Origin: Linanthus parryae
Taxonomy: Eukaryota; Streptophyta; Magnoliopsida; Ericales; Polemoniaceae
Direction of reading: 5' to 3'
DNA: 64,000 nt
NCBI GenBank assembly: GCA_023055425.1
Contig: JALGPY010000009.1
Location: 18,107,775-18,171,774, forward strand
The notes beneath the pieces are model-generated. The model searched no databases. It was not told where the DNA came from and saw nothing but the letters and a program-made list of their open reading frames with translations. The translations under genes and the position numbers were made by a program. Positions 1-11,754 of this stretch are shown here, piece after piece (positions within the stretch are counted from its first letter, which is position 1; every line of letters starts with the position of its first letter).

Positions 1-42
1 TGGCGGACAACATGCATGGGGATCATTGATCAATGCCCCTTG

Positions 43-337
43 TGTTAAGATCGTCTCTGGAGCGATTCAACAACGCAACGAAAAGCAAAACAAAATTAAA
101 CCACGAACAAGAACACGACGATTAATGTGGTTCACCAAATTGGCTACATCCACGGTCCACACCCACTTCACTATGATGAACGAATGAAAAGTACAGAAGA
201 TCTCTCAGCCTCTCTCTGTGTGATGTGATACCCTCACCCTAGAGTTAGGTTAATTTATATAGAGATAGTGATACATGAAATTGCTTGTAAGCCCCTCTAC
301 TTTAGACTAGGCTACAAAACAGTCTTTACACTTAACA
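43..337 (-). repeat. Copia 3' LTR
   Basis: This 295-bp repeat is collinear and highly similar to 14555-14849, with TG/CA ends. It is the downstream LTR because the purine-rich tract and RNase H end lie directly to its right. Confidence 0.93.
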
Positions 338-351
338 ATCTCCCACTTGAA
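338..351 (-). other. Copia polypurine tract
   Basis: The minus strand reads AAGTGGGAGAT immediately before the LTR start, the usual plus-strand priming site of Copia elements. Confidence 0.8.
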
Positions 352-424
352 GACTGATTAACTCTCAGTGTACTTCTCCCAACTTCAATTCAACATGTTC
401 CATGAGTGCGGACTTAGCCTCTCA

Positions 425-1352
425 TCATGAGACTAGGCCAACCAAAGCCGAGCAGGTTCTCAGCTTCTCCAAGGTCACAACCTTGGTGAACATATCCGCA
501 GGATTCTGGCTTGTGTGGATCTTCTCCAACTTTATTACGTATTTCTCCAGCAATGAACGAATGAAGTGATACCTGATGTTGATGTGTTTCGTCCTTGCAA
601 AGTGGAATTCTTCGCCAGATGAATTGCACTCTGACTGTCTCTATACAGCTTGCAATTTTTCTGCTTCTTCCCAAGTTCCCTCAAGAAACTCTGTAGCCAA
701 AACATCTCTTTACACGCTTCCGTAGCTGCTACATATTCGGCTTCAGTAGTAGATAGGGCAACAATTTTATGCAACCTCGAAACCCAACTAACTGCTCCAC
801 TGCCAAGTGTAAACACATAGCCTGTAGTGATCTTTCTTCTGTCAACATCACCAGCCATATCTGAATCAACATACCCTTTTAAACTGATCTTTGACCCTCC
901 ATAGCACAAAGCTACATCCTGTGTACCTCTCAGATACCTGAAAATCCACTTCACAGCTCTCCAATGCTCCTTACCGGGATTTCTCATGAATCTGCTAACA
1001 AGTCCCACTGCTTGGGCAATATCTGGACGTGTGCAAACCATAGCATACATCAAGCTTCCCACAGAATATGCAAGGAACTTTAGCCATGTAGTCATCTCCT
1101 CATCTGTAGCTGGACTCTGGTCTGTCAAAAGTTTGAAGTGACTCACCAACGGAGTACTCACTGATTTAGCATCATGCATGTTAAACCTCTTCAAGACTTT
1201 CTGAACATAATCATCTTGTGACAAAAATAGCTTCTTGCCAATTCTATCCCTTGTTATTCTCATGCCAAGGATTTTCTTCGCAGGTCCCAAATCCTTCATT
1301 GAGAACTCCTTAGATAAGCTCTCTTTCAACTTCTGAAATTCCCCCATGCTTG
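425..1352 (-). pseudogene. Copia reverse transcriptase C-terminus and RNase H, frameshifted
   Basis: The reading frame from about 1352 leftward begins in the RT thumb (KDLGPAKKILGMRI) and continues into the Copia RNase H domain with YVDSDMAGD, LSTTEAEYVAA and DSQSAIHLAKN. At about 600-610 a frameshift moves the typical end of Copia pol (HTSQNPADMFTKV) into another frame; that frame closes at 425-427. The RT fingers and palm, integrase, protease and gag C-terminus are absent because the frame starts at the edge of the nested gypsy LTR. It is a dead remnant, not a cellular gene. Confidence 0.9.
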
Positions 1353-3717
1353 TGATGCGCAATTTAGCGTGCTGTTCGCAAGTATACGAATCTTGTAATA
1401 CCGGGTGTAATTAAACTCGGGTGATCGTTCCCACAAGGACTATTTTGGGTTTTTCGAGAAATCAGTTTTAATTTGCAGAGTGTAAAAGGATAGTTTAGGA
1501 TTGTGATTAACTATAAACTAAAAATAAACAAAATAAAACGCAAATATTTTTTTGTGACGTTTTTCTGAAAATCTTGAAAGTTGTAAATCTAGGGTTCGGA
1601 ATACTAGGTCCCGGGATCCCCTAGTGTTTCTTCAGAATTATGTTCTTTGGTTTGATATGAAAACACTCAGCAGTTTTAATTACCCGTTCCACGTACCGAT
1701 TGTGCGGTAACCTTTCAAATTCCACACACTGTCCCGATCCTGCAGACTTTCGGGTTCCTGTTAAGCTGCCTAAGTCTGCAGTCTCGTTATAAGTCTGCTA
1801 GGGTTTCTAACCTGTCCTGATGGCCCGGGCTAAATTCTCTAACAGTTGGTCTATACGTTTTGGCTAGCCCTATCTCCCTTTCTCTGGTCGGTCTATCAAG
1901 GTAAGGTACTAAATCCTGTCTTTTCTTCCTAACCCTAACCTGACGTTTTCACCTACAGGCTCGGGTCTAGAGCAATTCTGGTTCGCGACTCCGATCATGC
2001 ACAAACAGATATAATCAAAGACAGAATAACTGATAATACTGCTGAATTAAGATAACGTAATCATGAATTCATACTCAAACTGCAGAACAATGTCTGAAAA
2101 CGAAACCCTAGGTTCACCGAGAAACTAGGTAAAAGGTTTAGCTACTAAATGACATAATAAATTAACAAAGTTTCAGAATTTAAAAGAGAGAATAAGATCA
2201 AACTAAGTCTTCGGATCTGGATGAGTGCTTCCGTGCTCTCCCGGGATGCTCAGACTTGTCCTTGGATTAATTGTCTTGTGTGTTGTGTTCTCAAAACGAG
2301 TCTGGACGAGTCTTTATATAGTGCTGGCGAAGTTTCTGGAACTTGTCTTTATTTACGAAACTGCCACTGCCCGAAACTGCCTCAATTTTCGTGCTGTCTG
2401 CGTATAATACGCAGCCTGCTGCGTAAAATACGCAGACAGGGTCTTCTCCTGAGCTGCTTTTCTTCCTCTGTTGCTGTTGTCTGCGTATAATACGCAGACC
2501 CTGCGTATAATACGCAGACAGGGACCCATCTTTGCCTTCTTCTTCCTTCTTTCTGCGTATTTTCTCCCCCTGGTTGCGTATAATACGCAGGGGGCTGCGT
2601 ATAATACGCAGACAAGGGAGAAAACTCTCGAAAATCCCCTCCCCCTCCTTGCTGCCTGCGTATTTTACGCAGGGTCTGCGTATTATACGCAGACAGCAAG
2701 GCAGGGTGCTCTTTTCTGCCTCTTTTTGCCTCCTGCTGCATTCCCGATCAATTCCTGCTGCATTCCCAGGCCCTGTTCCTGCATAGACAACATGAACACA
2801 CCCGCGATCATATCCAATAAAAGTACGGAAAATTCAGAAATTTATAAAGAGCAAATAACTGTCTCGTTCCTAAAACCGAGGCTTTCCGAGGGTGAAAATT
2901 GGCTAAAACGTGATTTTTCCGGCACAAACGCACAAAAACCGAGCTATAAGATAACCCCTATTTGGGCGTTATCAAATACCCCCGCACTAAATATTGATCG
3001 TCCCGAGCAATCCCCTTGCATACCGACCTACTTGCATACCTCTCGATTTTTGCAAAACCGACCCTGTCGTGCATACATTACATTTGCATACTCCCTGCAA
3101 TTGCATACTTTTTCAACCTGAACCGTATAACCAGACGACTCGATAGAAAGACTGACTCAGATAGAATATACACAGACTCAATACACATGACTCAAAAGTA
3201 CTAAAACAGTTTATTTTTGGTGAGATTGGGCAATCTCAAAACATAACCGAGTGTCCTCAAAACCTCACCCTTTTTCCAGAAAATACTTCCCTGCAATCGA
3301 TCGGTAAGTCTGAACAGATTTCTTTGGTGGATTAAAGCACTGGACCCGAGTACTGTTACTTTTGCTATCAACCTGAGCGAATCCCTAGTTAACCGACCAT
3401 CCGAGCTATTTCCGAATCAAGGTTCTAAATCTAACAGGTAGGATATATATGTGTGTACAGGTACGGCATGATCCTACTCGTTATGACATTCTCACAATTT
3501 CCCCAAACTCACACCCCTCACCGAGTTCCCAAAAAACTGCCTGAAACACCTAAGTTCTTGCCATATCAATCTTCCTGTCCCCCGGTGTGTCTTCGCCGTT
3601 CTCGCGGCCACAAATGTGAAGCGGTGTAACTTGTCTCGAAAATTGGGCTACTCACTCAGCTTTTTGACTCAATAACATAAACAACGTAAATAACTGAAAA
3701 ACTGCAAAACTAGATCA
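1353..3717 (-). repeat. Athila-like 3' LTR, full length (about 2.36 kb)
   Basis: The first 350 bp match 13298-13704 closely. On the plus strand it starts TGATGCGC and I place its end at TAGATCA (3717), giving matched TGAT/ATCA termini just before a pyrimidine run that would be the purine tract on the minus strand. The start is certain; the inner end is inferred from the termini and tract. It contains four pairs of palindromes at 2398-2692 and no coding sequence. Confidence 0.75.
2398..2692. repeat. Four pairs of 17-bp palindromes in the Athila-like LTR
   Basis: Units of the type CTGCGTATAATACGCAG (8-bp arms around one base) or CTGCGTAAAATACGCAG lie at 2398, 2419, 2481, 2501, 2574, 2595, 2656 and 2676. 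They occur as pairs 2-5 bp apart. The outer flanks GTCTG and CAGAC extend each pair into a larger inverted repeat, and several pairs are followed by ACAGG. Confidence 0.92.
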
Positions 3718-4943
3718 CTTTCTTTTTTTTTCTCTCTTTTTTTCTTCTTTTTTTTTAATTTTTAATTTTTTTTTTTCTGATTTTTTTTATTTTTATAATA
3801 ATAAGACTCTATATACACATAAATACACGAATAACAATAAATAAACTGACTAACGCTGAGTGAGTAAAAATAAAATGTCGTCGTGGGGTATGAAAGATGT
3901 CCTCATATGAAGTACCACCACACTAATCCTGAAGCGCTGATCCTGTAGTCAGAATAATACTGTGCAGTCCCACCGAACCTCCTCATCACCTAAGATGTAG
4001 AGAGTTGTGAGGTTAATTGGTGGTTGTGTGCGGAAAGATGTCTCGCACGCGACTAACTCCTCCTGTGGTCACTATGTAATGCAGTGATCCACCCCCGCAA
4101 ATTAATGCACTGTCGCCGCTAACTCACCCTGTCCTTCCCTCGAAAAATGTGTCAATGTCAAAACTGTCCAAAACCGATATATCATGAAGTGCTCCCATCT
4201 AAAACCCTCCCAACTCACTCCCTCCGTCATAACTCGTAGAATAGCCAACTAACGACTGACGAAGGTCTCAAAGAAGGCTTCCTAGGCTATAGTGGCTGAG
4301 AATAAAAGGGGTAAATGGCTTCAAACGGGTTTACTAGTTGGACCTAGGGATAAGAAACAGGACGTGAGGTACCTTGATAGCCAGTCACTCCACCGAAAGA
4401 TGCGATGACCATGACGGCGCCCGTGGGCGGGTTGTCGACTACCTAGATGACGGCGGTGTGGCAACTAGTCGGATCCTTAGCTCAGATGATAACTACTTGC
4501 GGTTTCCAAGGGTCACTGGCTCTCACCTATCTACTATACCTCGGTGCAAGCTTTTTTCTGTCAAAGGATTTAACCTCGATTTCTTCCCAGTTTCTGTTAT
4601 CTTGATTGCCCTTTCTCAAATTTCCTGATTTTTTATTTTTTTGGTTTTTATGAAAATTTTCATTTTTTTTTAATATACACAATGCAAGGTCAGAATGGTG
4701 TGGTGGGTTGACTCAAATAAAGAAAATATGCTGACTCAAAAAAATAAAATAAAAACTGCAAATACATAGGAAAAAACGTGCAGACCGGGTAATGCAGACA
4801 CGACTCCCACCCCCACACTAAGAGGTGGCATGCCCTCATGGCACTGACTCGTCTGGACTATACGGCGGGTCTGACCCGGTCTCGGATGAACCGGACATCC
4901 TGCTGGGTGAGCTGCTGGTCTGCCTGAATCTGGCACTACTAGA
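3718..4943. other. Athila-like purine tract (minus strand) and 3' untranslated region
   Basis: 3718-3775 is almost pure pyrimidine on the plus strand, hence purine-rich on the sense strand of the element, and abuts the LTR. The remainder up to the extra ORF has no coding signal that I can support. Confidence 0.6.
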
Positions 4944-6464
4944 CTATCGTGGGTGCGAGCTCGACGACTGGCAGGACCGTGTGCTCGATGACTGTCGGGA
5001 CTGTGTCCGGGATCCTGACCGACTGCTAGGCGGGTGTGGAACCGGCTCTGTGGCATGCTCACTCGAGCTCGCCTCGTCCGACCAGCTGGTAGTGTAGTCA
5101 CTGGAATAGGAGGGAGGAAAAATGATGGGCAATGGCACCTCTCGGTCCGCATGGCGGGCTGCCTCTCGCTGCTCCTCTCTGAGTGCAGTAATAGCGTCGC
5201 CATGGTCTTTGGCTATCTTTTTCGTGGTCTTTTTGAGGTGCTTTAAGTATCGGAAAACTTTCCCTACCTTGTTAAGCACCTTCTCACCTAAAGACTCCTG
5301 GCCAGCACGGCTGCCCTCAAGCCCCTCCTCAACTCGGGCCAACCTACGGTTCATGACCGAAAGTGGCGGTGGACCGGTCGTACCTCTCGTACTAGGTCTA
5401 GCTCTCTGACTCGGCCCCGCTCTCTGGCTCGGTTCCCCGTGGTCATGGGTGGACTGAGAACGCCTAAGTGTAGACGCTCCCGTCCCCCGAGTAGGTCTAT
5501 CCTGGGTTGATCGCCTCCTAGGGGCAGGGGCAGGGGCAGGCTCGTCCTCCTCCATAGGTTCTGCATCAAGGTCTATGACTGGGTCATTCGGTCCCGGACC
5601 TCCCCCTCTAATCTTCCTATAGGCCTTAAGAAGAGGAGGCAGCCAGTCACCCTCGTGCTCTGTGATGGGAATCCGATAGATACGAGCCAGTTGGATAATC
5701 AGGTTGCTATACCCGAGTCCCTTCCGGTTCGCGGCGACGTTCCTCTCCTGAATATAAGCCCAAGTGAGCTGGGCTATATCAATCCGCCTCCTTATCATCA
5801 GACAGTACACTATAACGGTAGACTCATTCTCTAGGTAGGTAAAGTGTTGGATCCCCACAATGCGGTTCACTACCCAGTCAGCCCACCATTTGGCAGGTTT
5901 GCACAAAAATCCAGAATGCAGTTTAAGCCCTACGTTTCCTTCCTCCTCAAAGTGGGCCCCCGCGGCTCCACCTGTCAGAACCCCCAAAATTTCCCCAGCC
6001 GACGGAGGGTCATTCATAGCTAACTGGTATGCACACGGGGCTTGGGATGGTGGAATCCTGTAAGCCTGCCTAATAGAGTCGGGGGTCAGCAAGATATAGT
6101 CACGACGGCAATAGACCCACCGCACGTCAGTGTTTTCGGCATCGCCAGCATGCTTTAGGTTGCAAAAGAACTCCCTAGTCAATGTGGAACTGGACGCACC
6201 CTCAAATCCAGCTAGTGAAGTGCCAAAAATGTCTACTCGACCGGCAAAATTCACCATCTGAATCGGCATCCTATCACCATCTATTTCGAAACAGTGGTCC
6301 TTAGCCAACCTATAGTTCGGCTTCTTACCCGTCAGATAATAGATATGGGCCATGTGGGTCACAAACCGGTAACTGTCATAGTAATGTGGTGTAATGTCTC
6401 TGACAGGGATATCAATTGGCTCATGCCTACGGTTCGGGTCTATGACTGGTTTGACTAAAGCCAT
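4944..6464 (-). CDS. Extra 3' ORF of the Athila-like element, 506 aa, intact
   Basis: This single open frame lies after integrase, where Athila elements carry an extra, sometimes called env-like, ORF. The first 290 residues are globular and rich in aromatic residues (HYYDSYRFVTHMAHIYYLTG near the start), resembling the putative plant transposon protein found in such elements. Residues about 295-365 are low complexity (acidic, then APAPAPRRR and Ser/Arg/Gln/Thr). A Lys-rich helical segment (LNKVGKVFRYLKHLKKTTKKIAKD) is possibly a coiled coil, and the tail is Ser/Arg rich. I see no signal peptide or clear membrane span, so an envelope role is not supported. The ORF is unbroken although gag-pol is broken. 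Function unknown. Confidence 0.65.
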   Translation of the reverse strand: MALVKPVIDPNRRHEPIDIPVRDITPHYYDSYRFVTHMAHIYYLTGKKPNYRLAKDHCFEIDGDRMPIQMVNFAGRVDIFGTSLAGFEGASSSTLTREFFCNLKHAGDAENTDVRWVYCRRDYILLTPDSIRQAYRIPPSQAPCAYQLAMNDPPSAGEILGVLTGGAAGAHFEEEGNVGLKLHSGFLCKPAKWWADWVVNRIVGIQHFTYLENESTVIVYCLMIRRRIDIAQLTWAYIQERNVAANRKGLGYSNLIIQLARIYRIPITEHEGDWLPPLLKAYRKIRGGGPGPNDPVIDLDAEPMEEDEPAPAPAPRRRSTQDRPTRGTGASTLRRSQSTHDHGEPSQRAGPSQRARPSTRGTTGPPPLSVMNRRLARVEEGLEGSRAGQESLGEKVLNKVGKVFRYLKHLKKTTKKIAKDHGDAITALREEQREAARHADREVPLPIIFPPSYSSDYTTSWSDEASSSEHATEPVPHPPSSRSGSRTQSRQSSSTRSCQSSSSHPR

Positions 6465-7749
6465 GACAAATATGAAAAAATAAACAGAAACAGAAATCTA
6501 GAGTACGTGCGCGTGAATTAGTGTGTCTCAGCAAATAAGCCCCCTAAGATCTACCAGAGGTCCACACGGCACGGAAACCGAGAAAAATTTCAGAAATAAT
6601 GACCCGGCTACGGGTCGTGCTTAAAACAGAAAAATTAAAGCGAGAGAAGAAAGTTGGACCTTCCCACAAAGGGGGTGAAGTGCAGAATCCGGCAAGGTTA
6701 TCGCCGGAAAGTCGCCGGAAAAGTCGACTTCGCCGGAATGAAATTCCGGGCACACCCACGCGTAGCTTTCTTCCTCCTCTTCAACGTTTCCTTCTATGAA
6801 TTTTTCCGATTTTGCTTCAAACTCTACAAATCTGAGATTTTTCCTCAAGAACACCCTTCACTTTCCTTCCGCCCCCACACTAGCTCGGTCTGAATTTCTG
6901 ACAACCGAGAGTAGTTCCGTGCTCCTTGCGACGAGGGGATTCCAAAAATGCCTTCGATTTTTGATTCCGGTCACTTTTGAAAAATTGTTGTGTTGGTGCT
7001 AGAGAGGAATGGAGGTAGAGAGAGAAACCTTCAAGCCAACAATGGCTTCTAATGGCCGGACCTCCCTCATTTAAACCCTAAGTGCCAAAATAACGAAAAT
7101 GCCCCTGGCTAAAAATGGTCAAAAAAACTGCTTATTCGTGCGTATATTATGTATATGTTGCGTATTTTACGCACACAGGGGTACCGGGGTGATCAAAAAA
7201 GTAAAAAAATTGCAATTTCATCCTCTGTCTGCATATAATACGCAGAAAGCTGCGTATTTTACGCAGACAGGGGGTGATATTGCATTTTTTTTAAGAAAAA
7301 CATTATTTTTCAGAACTGTCTGCGTATAATACGCAGAAACCTGCGTAAAATACGCAGAAAGTTGTGAAAATTATTTTTCAATTCTTCAAAAATATCAAGG
7401 TTTATTGTTGTCTGCGTATAATACGCAGAATGCTGCGTAAAATACGCAGACAGCAGCAAAATAAATTTTCAATTTTTTTTTTTCACCTCGGTTATTTTGG
7501 CACTGTGGGTTGAAGGGGGGTATTTTTCTCTCTCTCTCTCTCTCTCTCCTTTCTGTTTCTTTTCGTCCGCTTCTTCTGTATTTGCACATGCTTAATTTTC
7601 ATTGAATACCCACACATCTCACCTCTCTCAAAAATTCAAAACTTAAAATAAAAGCTATAAAATAATTTAAACTTACTACGTTTGGTTGCCTCCCAACCAG
7701 CGCTTTGTAATTTACGGTCGACGGCCCGACCCAGTTACCTCGGGTTCGA
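6465..7749. other. Long internal non-coding region of the Athila-like element
   Basis: This lies between the extra ORF and integrase. It holds palindrome pairs at 7158-7449 and a (CT)n run at about 7527-7549. I see no reading frame with family resemblance. Confidence 0.7.
7158..7449. repeat. Second cluster of paired palindromes, internal to the element
   Basis: Three clear pairs of the LTR-type unit occur at 7229/7250, 7320/7341 and 7412/7433. A degenerate member with TTGCGTATTTTACGCA lies at about 7158. The first unit of a pair is usually the TATAATA form and the second the TAAAATA or TATTTTA form. Confidence 0.9.
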
Positions 7750-9186
7750 TTACGGGTCGTCGAAGTAGATTGGATCTACCCTGGCGACTTCGGCGTTCTC
7801 GAGATATGGCTTTATTCGGTTTCCGTTTACCCTGAAGCTTGAGTTGTCTTTTGGATTTTCCAGCTCAAATGCGCCCCATGCGAATATCTTCCTGATGATG
7901 AACGGTCCCGACCAACGAGATCTCAAATTTCCCGGAAAGAACCTCATTCTTGTGTTGTAGAGAAGTACCTTGTCCCCTTCGTTGAACTGTTTTGGCGTGA
8001 TACGCTGATCATGCCACTTCTTCGTCTTCTCTTTGTAAATTTTGGCGCTCTCAAATGTCGTCCTGCGGAACTCTTCTAATTCCAGCAGCGCCATCTTTCT
8101 CTTATCTCCGGCCAGACCCTCATCCATGTTGAGTAGTTTGATAGCCCAATAGGCCTTATGCTCCAACTCAACCGCGAGGTGACATGCTTTCCCAAACACG
8201 AGCTGGTATGGTGACATTCCCAGCGGTGTTTTTAAAGCTGTCCTGTATGCCCACAACGCATCATCTAGTCTTATCGACCAATCCTTTCGGCCCAGATTCA
8301 CGGTTTTCTCGAGAATGCCCTTGATCTCTCGGTTAGACACCTCTGCCTGTCCGTTAGTCTGGGGGTGATAAGGAAGTGATACCTTATGGATCGATACCCC
8401 GTACTGCTTAAGTACCCTGGCAAACACTTTGTTAATAAAGTGTAACCCTTCATCGCTGATCATTGCTCTGGGGGTCCCAAATCGTGTGAATATGTTGCGT
8501 TTCAGAAAACGCTCAACTGTCGCTGCATCGTTTTTCTGACATGCTATCGCCTCGATCCACTTTGTGACATAGTCCACTGCCAGCAGTATGTACAGATTTC
8601 CCATGGAAGACGGGAACGGCCCCATGAAGTCAATCCCCCATACATCAAAGGGTTCAACCTCCTGCCAAATAGTCAAAGGCATCTCGTCCCTATGTGACGT
8701 ACTCCCTGTCCTCTGGCATCTATCACATCCCTGTACATAATCATGACAGTCCTTGAAAAGTGTTGGCCAAAAGAAATCTGACTGCAGTACCTTGTGTGTC
8801 GTGCGGGTCCCTCCGAAGTGACCCCCACACTGAGCCGAGTGGCAGTGCCTGATCATGTTCCAGGCCTCGTGGGTCGGAACACACCTCCTCAGAATGTTGT
8901 CGGCTCCCTGTTTGAACAGATACCGGTCGTCCCAGAAATACTGCCGGCTCAAAGAAATAAACCGTTTCCGCTGTGACGGGGTTAGGTCCTCGGGAAGCGT
9001 GCCACTCACCAGATAGTTGGCTATAGCATAGTACCACAGTCTCCCCAGTTTGACCGCCATGATGTGCTCGTCCGGGAAGTTTTTCTGGATCGGTACCGGG
9101 TCCACCTCAGCATTCTCAAGCCTGGACAGGTGGTCCGCTACTACGTTCTCGACTCCCTTCTTATCTTGAATTTCCACATCAAATTC
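7750..9186 (-). pseudogene. Athila-like integrase (end of pol), long open segment
   Basis: Integrase inserts retroelement cDNA into host DNA. The 475-residue segment shows the zinc-binding HHCC region ([14 protein letters not shown] to CDRCQRTG), then the catalytic core with D in [13 protein letters not shown] in MISDEGLHF and E in [10 protein letters not shown], and a C-terminal region containing [11 protein letters not shown]. It joins the RNase H segment in the same frame, separated only by a TAG at 9187-9189. The segment itself is intact, but the polyprotein is not, so it is annotated as part of a broken pol. Confidence 0.9.
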
Positions 9187-9440
9187 CTACATCAGTAATA
9201 CCCACCTCAGCAGTCTCGGCTTTGCGTCCTTCTTGTCCAGCAGATATTTCAGGGCACTATGGTCGGTAAAAACGATGACTTTTGACCCGACCAAGTAGGG
9301 CCTGAATTTGTCCAGGGTATATACCACAACAAGCAGTTCCTTCTCAATAGTGCCATAGTTTATCTGGGCATCGTTGAGTACCCGACTTGCATAATAAATC
9401 ACACGACAAACTTTGTCCTTCCGCTGCCCCAAACTGAACC
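9187..9440 (-). pseudogene. Athila-like RNase H segment
   Basis: This carries [34 protein letters not shown] and [10 protein letters not shown], all typical of gypsy RNase H. It ends in the TAG at 9187-9189 that separates it from integrase. Its upstream edge is shifted in frame relative to the RT segment at about 9410-9440. The RNase H first-strand motif (DASDYAVG) lies in the neighbouring RT frame. Confidence 0.85.
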
Positions 9441-9956
9441 GACTGCATAGTCGCTTGCGTCGCACATTAGCTCAAACGGAAGTGACCAATCCGGTGTAGT
9501 GATGACCAGGGCTGTGGTCAGCTTCTCCTTCAAATGGTCAAAGGCCTGCTGACAGGCTGCATCAAAGTCAAAGGGCACGTATTTTCCAAGTAAAGCGCAG
9601 AGTGGCTTCGTGATCTTGGAAAAGTCTTTGATGAACCTCCGGTAAAATCCTGCATGTCCCAGAAAACTTTTGATTGCCTTTACGGTTGTCGGATATGGGA
9701 GCTGTTTTATCACCTCGATCTTGGACCTGTCCACCTCGAGTCCCTTGCTGGAAATTTTGTGACTCAGCACGATCCCCTCGGTGACCATAAAATGACACTT
9801 CTCCCAGTTCAGCACCAAATTCGCCTTCTTGCATCGGATCAGAACCTGTCCCAGGTGGTGCAGGCAGTCATCAAAACTGTCCCCGAACAGTGAAAAATCG
9901 TCCATAAAGATCCCAGATTTTTCTCGATCATGTAGGAGAATATCGACATCATGCAT
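9399..9956 (-). pseudogene. Athila-like reverse transcriptase, C-terminal half
   Basis: The frame begins at the catalytic box (GIFMDDFSLFGDSFDDCL, a variant of the usual YMDDF) and continues with NLVLNWEKCHFMV, the fold with GHAGFYRRFIKDFSKI and the start of RNase H. A frameshift at about 9945-9960 separates it from the N-terminal half. The bases between 9957 and 10045 still encode RT-like sequence in a different frame. Confidence 0.87.
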
Positions 9957-10045
9957 CTCTGGAACGTGGCTGGAGCGTTACACAACTCGAATGGCATGCG
10001 CCGGAACGCAAACGTACAGTACGGGCAGGTAAACGTTGTCTTCTC

Positions 10046-10819
10046 CTAATCTTCCGGGGCTATGCAAATCTGGTTGTACCCGGAGTACCCGTCCAGAAAA
10101 CAGTAATAGGCGCGATGGGCTAGCCTGTCCAACATCTGGTCCATGAATGGTAGCGGGAAGTGGTCTTTCAGTGTTGCATCGTTTAGCCTCCGATAGTCCA
10201 TACAGATCCGCCAGCCTGTAACCGTGCGCTGCACAATCTGTTCCTGGTCCTCATTCTGCACCACCGTAATACCCCCCTTTTTGGGCACACACTGGACCGG
10301 GCTGATCCAAGTGCTATCTGATATGGGGTATATGATTCCTGCTTCCAGCCACTTCATGACCTCCTTGCGCACAACATCCTTCATGTTCGGGTTCAGTCTC
10401 CGCTGGGACTGAATCACCGGTTTCTTGCCTTCTTCAATCCTGATCTTGTGCATGCAATAGGAGGGGCTGATCCCCTTAATATCTGCAATCGTCCAGGCGA
10501 TTGCTTCTTTGTGCTCTCGCAATACTTCCAGCAGTTTCTCTTCTTGTTCCTGAGATAGAAGAGAAGAAACAAAAACGGGCAGAGTACTATTATCACCAAT
10601 GTACGCGTACCTGAGATGGTTCGGGAGCGGTTTAAGCTCGAGTGCAGGTGGCTCCTTGAATGAAGGAACCATGATCATCTTCTGCCCCCCATCTTCGTCC
10701 CGGTGCAAAGTGGTCCAGTCTTCGACTCTCATGGCCTGCTCGCACCGAGTCATCTCCTTTTCTTCTCCGTACATGCTATCAATTTCTTCCATAACTGATC
10801 CATCTCCTCGTTTTCCCAA
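10046..10819 (-). pseudogene. Athila-like reverse transcriptase, N-terminal half
   Basis: RT fingers motifs are visible: WLEAGIIYPISDSTWISPV, VPKKGG, GWRICMDYRRLNDAT, HFPLPFMDQMLDRLA and FLDGYSGYNQI. The frame ends in a TAG (10046-10048) exactly where the family continues in frame from APED, so this is a point nonsense mutation. It is shifted relative to the protease frame at about 10750-10820. Confidence 0.9.
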
Positions 10820-11754
10820 CCTTCATCAACTACGTCTATGGCGAAGATATCTTCGTGATCATAATAATTTGGCAGTTGCAGATTTTTAAAAACGTTAAAT
10901 TTAACCTTGTCCTCGTTAATCTGCATGGTCAGTTCCCCGCTTTTGCAATTTATCATGGCTTCTCCTGTGGCCAAAAACGGTCTGCCCAGTATGAGCGGTA
11001 CCTCCCCTGCCTCCATGTCCAGGATCACCAAATCTACTGGAAAAATCAGCTCGCCGACCTTCACCAAAATATCCTCGATAACTCCATAGGCCTGTTTTAC
11101 GGACGTGTCTGCCATCTCTAGCATGATTCTTGTGGGACGGGGCTCCACGACTTTTAAACTTTTGAAAATCGTCAATGGCATCAGGTTGATGCTGGCCCCT
11201 AGGTCACACATAGCCTTTCCTGTGTAAGCGTTACCTAGGGTGACCGGTATTACAAAACTGCCAGGATCTTTTCTCTTCCTCGGTAGCCCATTCTTCACAC
11301 AATTGCTCACTTCTGCCGTCAGGTTTATAGTCTCGAAATCGCTCATTCGCCTCCTCCCATACAGAATGTCCTTGAGTAATTTGGCGTAAGTGGGCATCTT
11401 TTCCAAAGCCTCAGCAAAGGGTATGTTAATCTGCAGCTGCTTGAACATCTCGAGAAACCTGGCGTAGTCCTTGCTATCGTCCCTCTTTCGTGTCTTTAAG
11501 GGGTATGGTACCTCCTTGGAGACAGGTACCGTTTCTGCATCTGTGTCATTCTGCACTGCATCCTGCTCAACCGAGCCCTTCGGCTGGGGGCGGTCGACTG
11601 AGTTGCTATCCTGGCCAGACAGTTTGCGTTCTACTTCTTTCGACTTTTCTGCGCGTGCGTGGCTAGGATACAGTGGATCCTCTAGTGCTAATCCACTCCG
11701 AGTGGTGATAGCATTGATCTGAGCACGTGGATTATTTATTGTATTCGAGGGCAA
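10750..11754 (-). pseudogene. Athila-like gag C-terminus and aspartic protease
   Basis: The frame contains the linker NPRAQINAITTRSG and, near residue 190, a retropepsin domain with the active-site motif DLGASINLMP and the later ILGRPFLATG. It processes the element's polyprotein. It is in the same frame as gag (12082-13170), but two in-frame stops (TAG 11836-11838 and TGA 12082-12084) lie between them, and a frameshift follows at its C-terminus. Confidence 0.88.

Noticed and set aside
2398..2692. CRISPR-like look of regularly spaced short repeats
   Set aside because: The repeats are paired palindromes 2-5 bp apart with irregular larger gaps and lie in a plant LTR; there are no spacers of constant length and no cas genes.
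2221..3121. Plus- and minus-strand open frames of 89-216 codons over the palindrome cluster
   Set aside because: They arise because the palindromes read open in several frames (repeated AYNTQ and RIIRRQ); no protein family, and they lie inside the LTR.
4944..6464. Calling the 3' ORF a true envelope protein
   Set aside because: No signal peptide, no convincing membrane span and no fusion-like segment can be seen.
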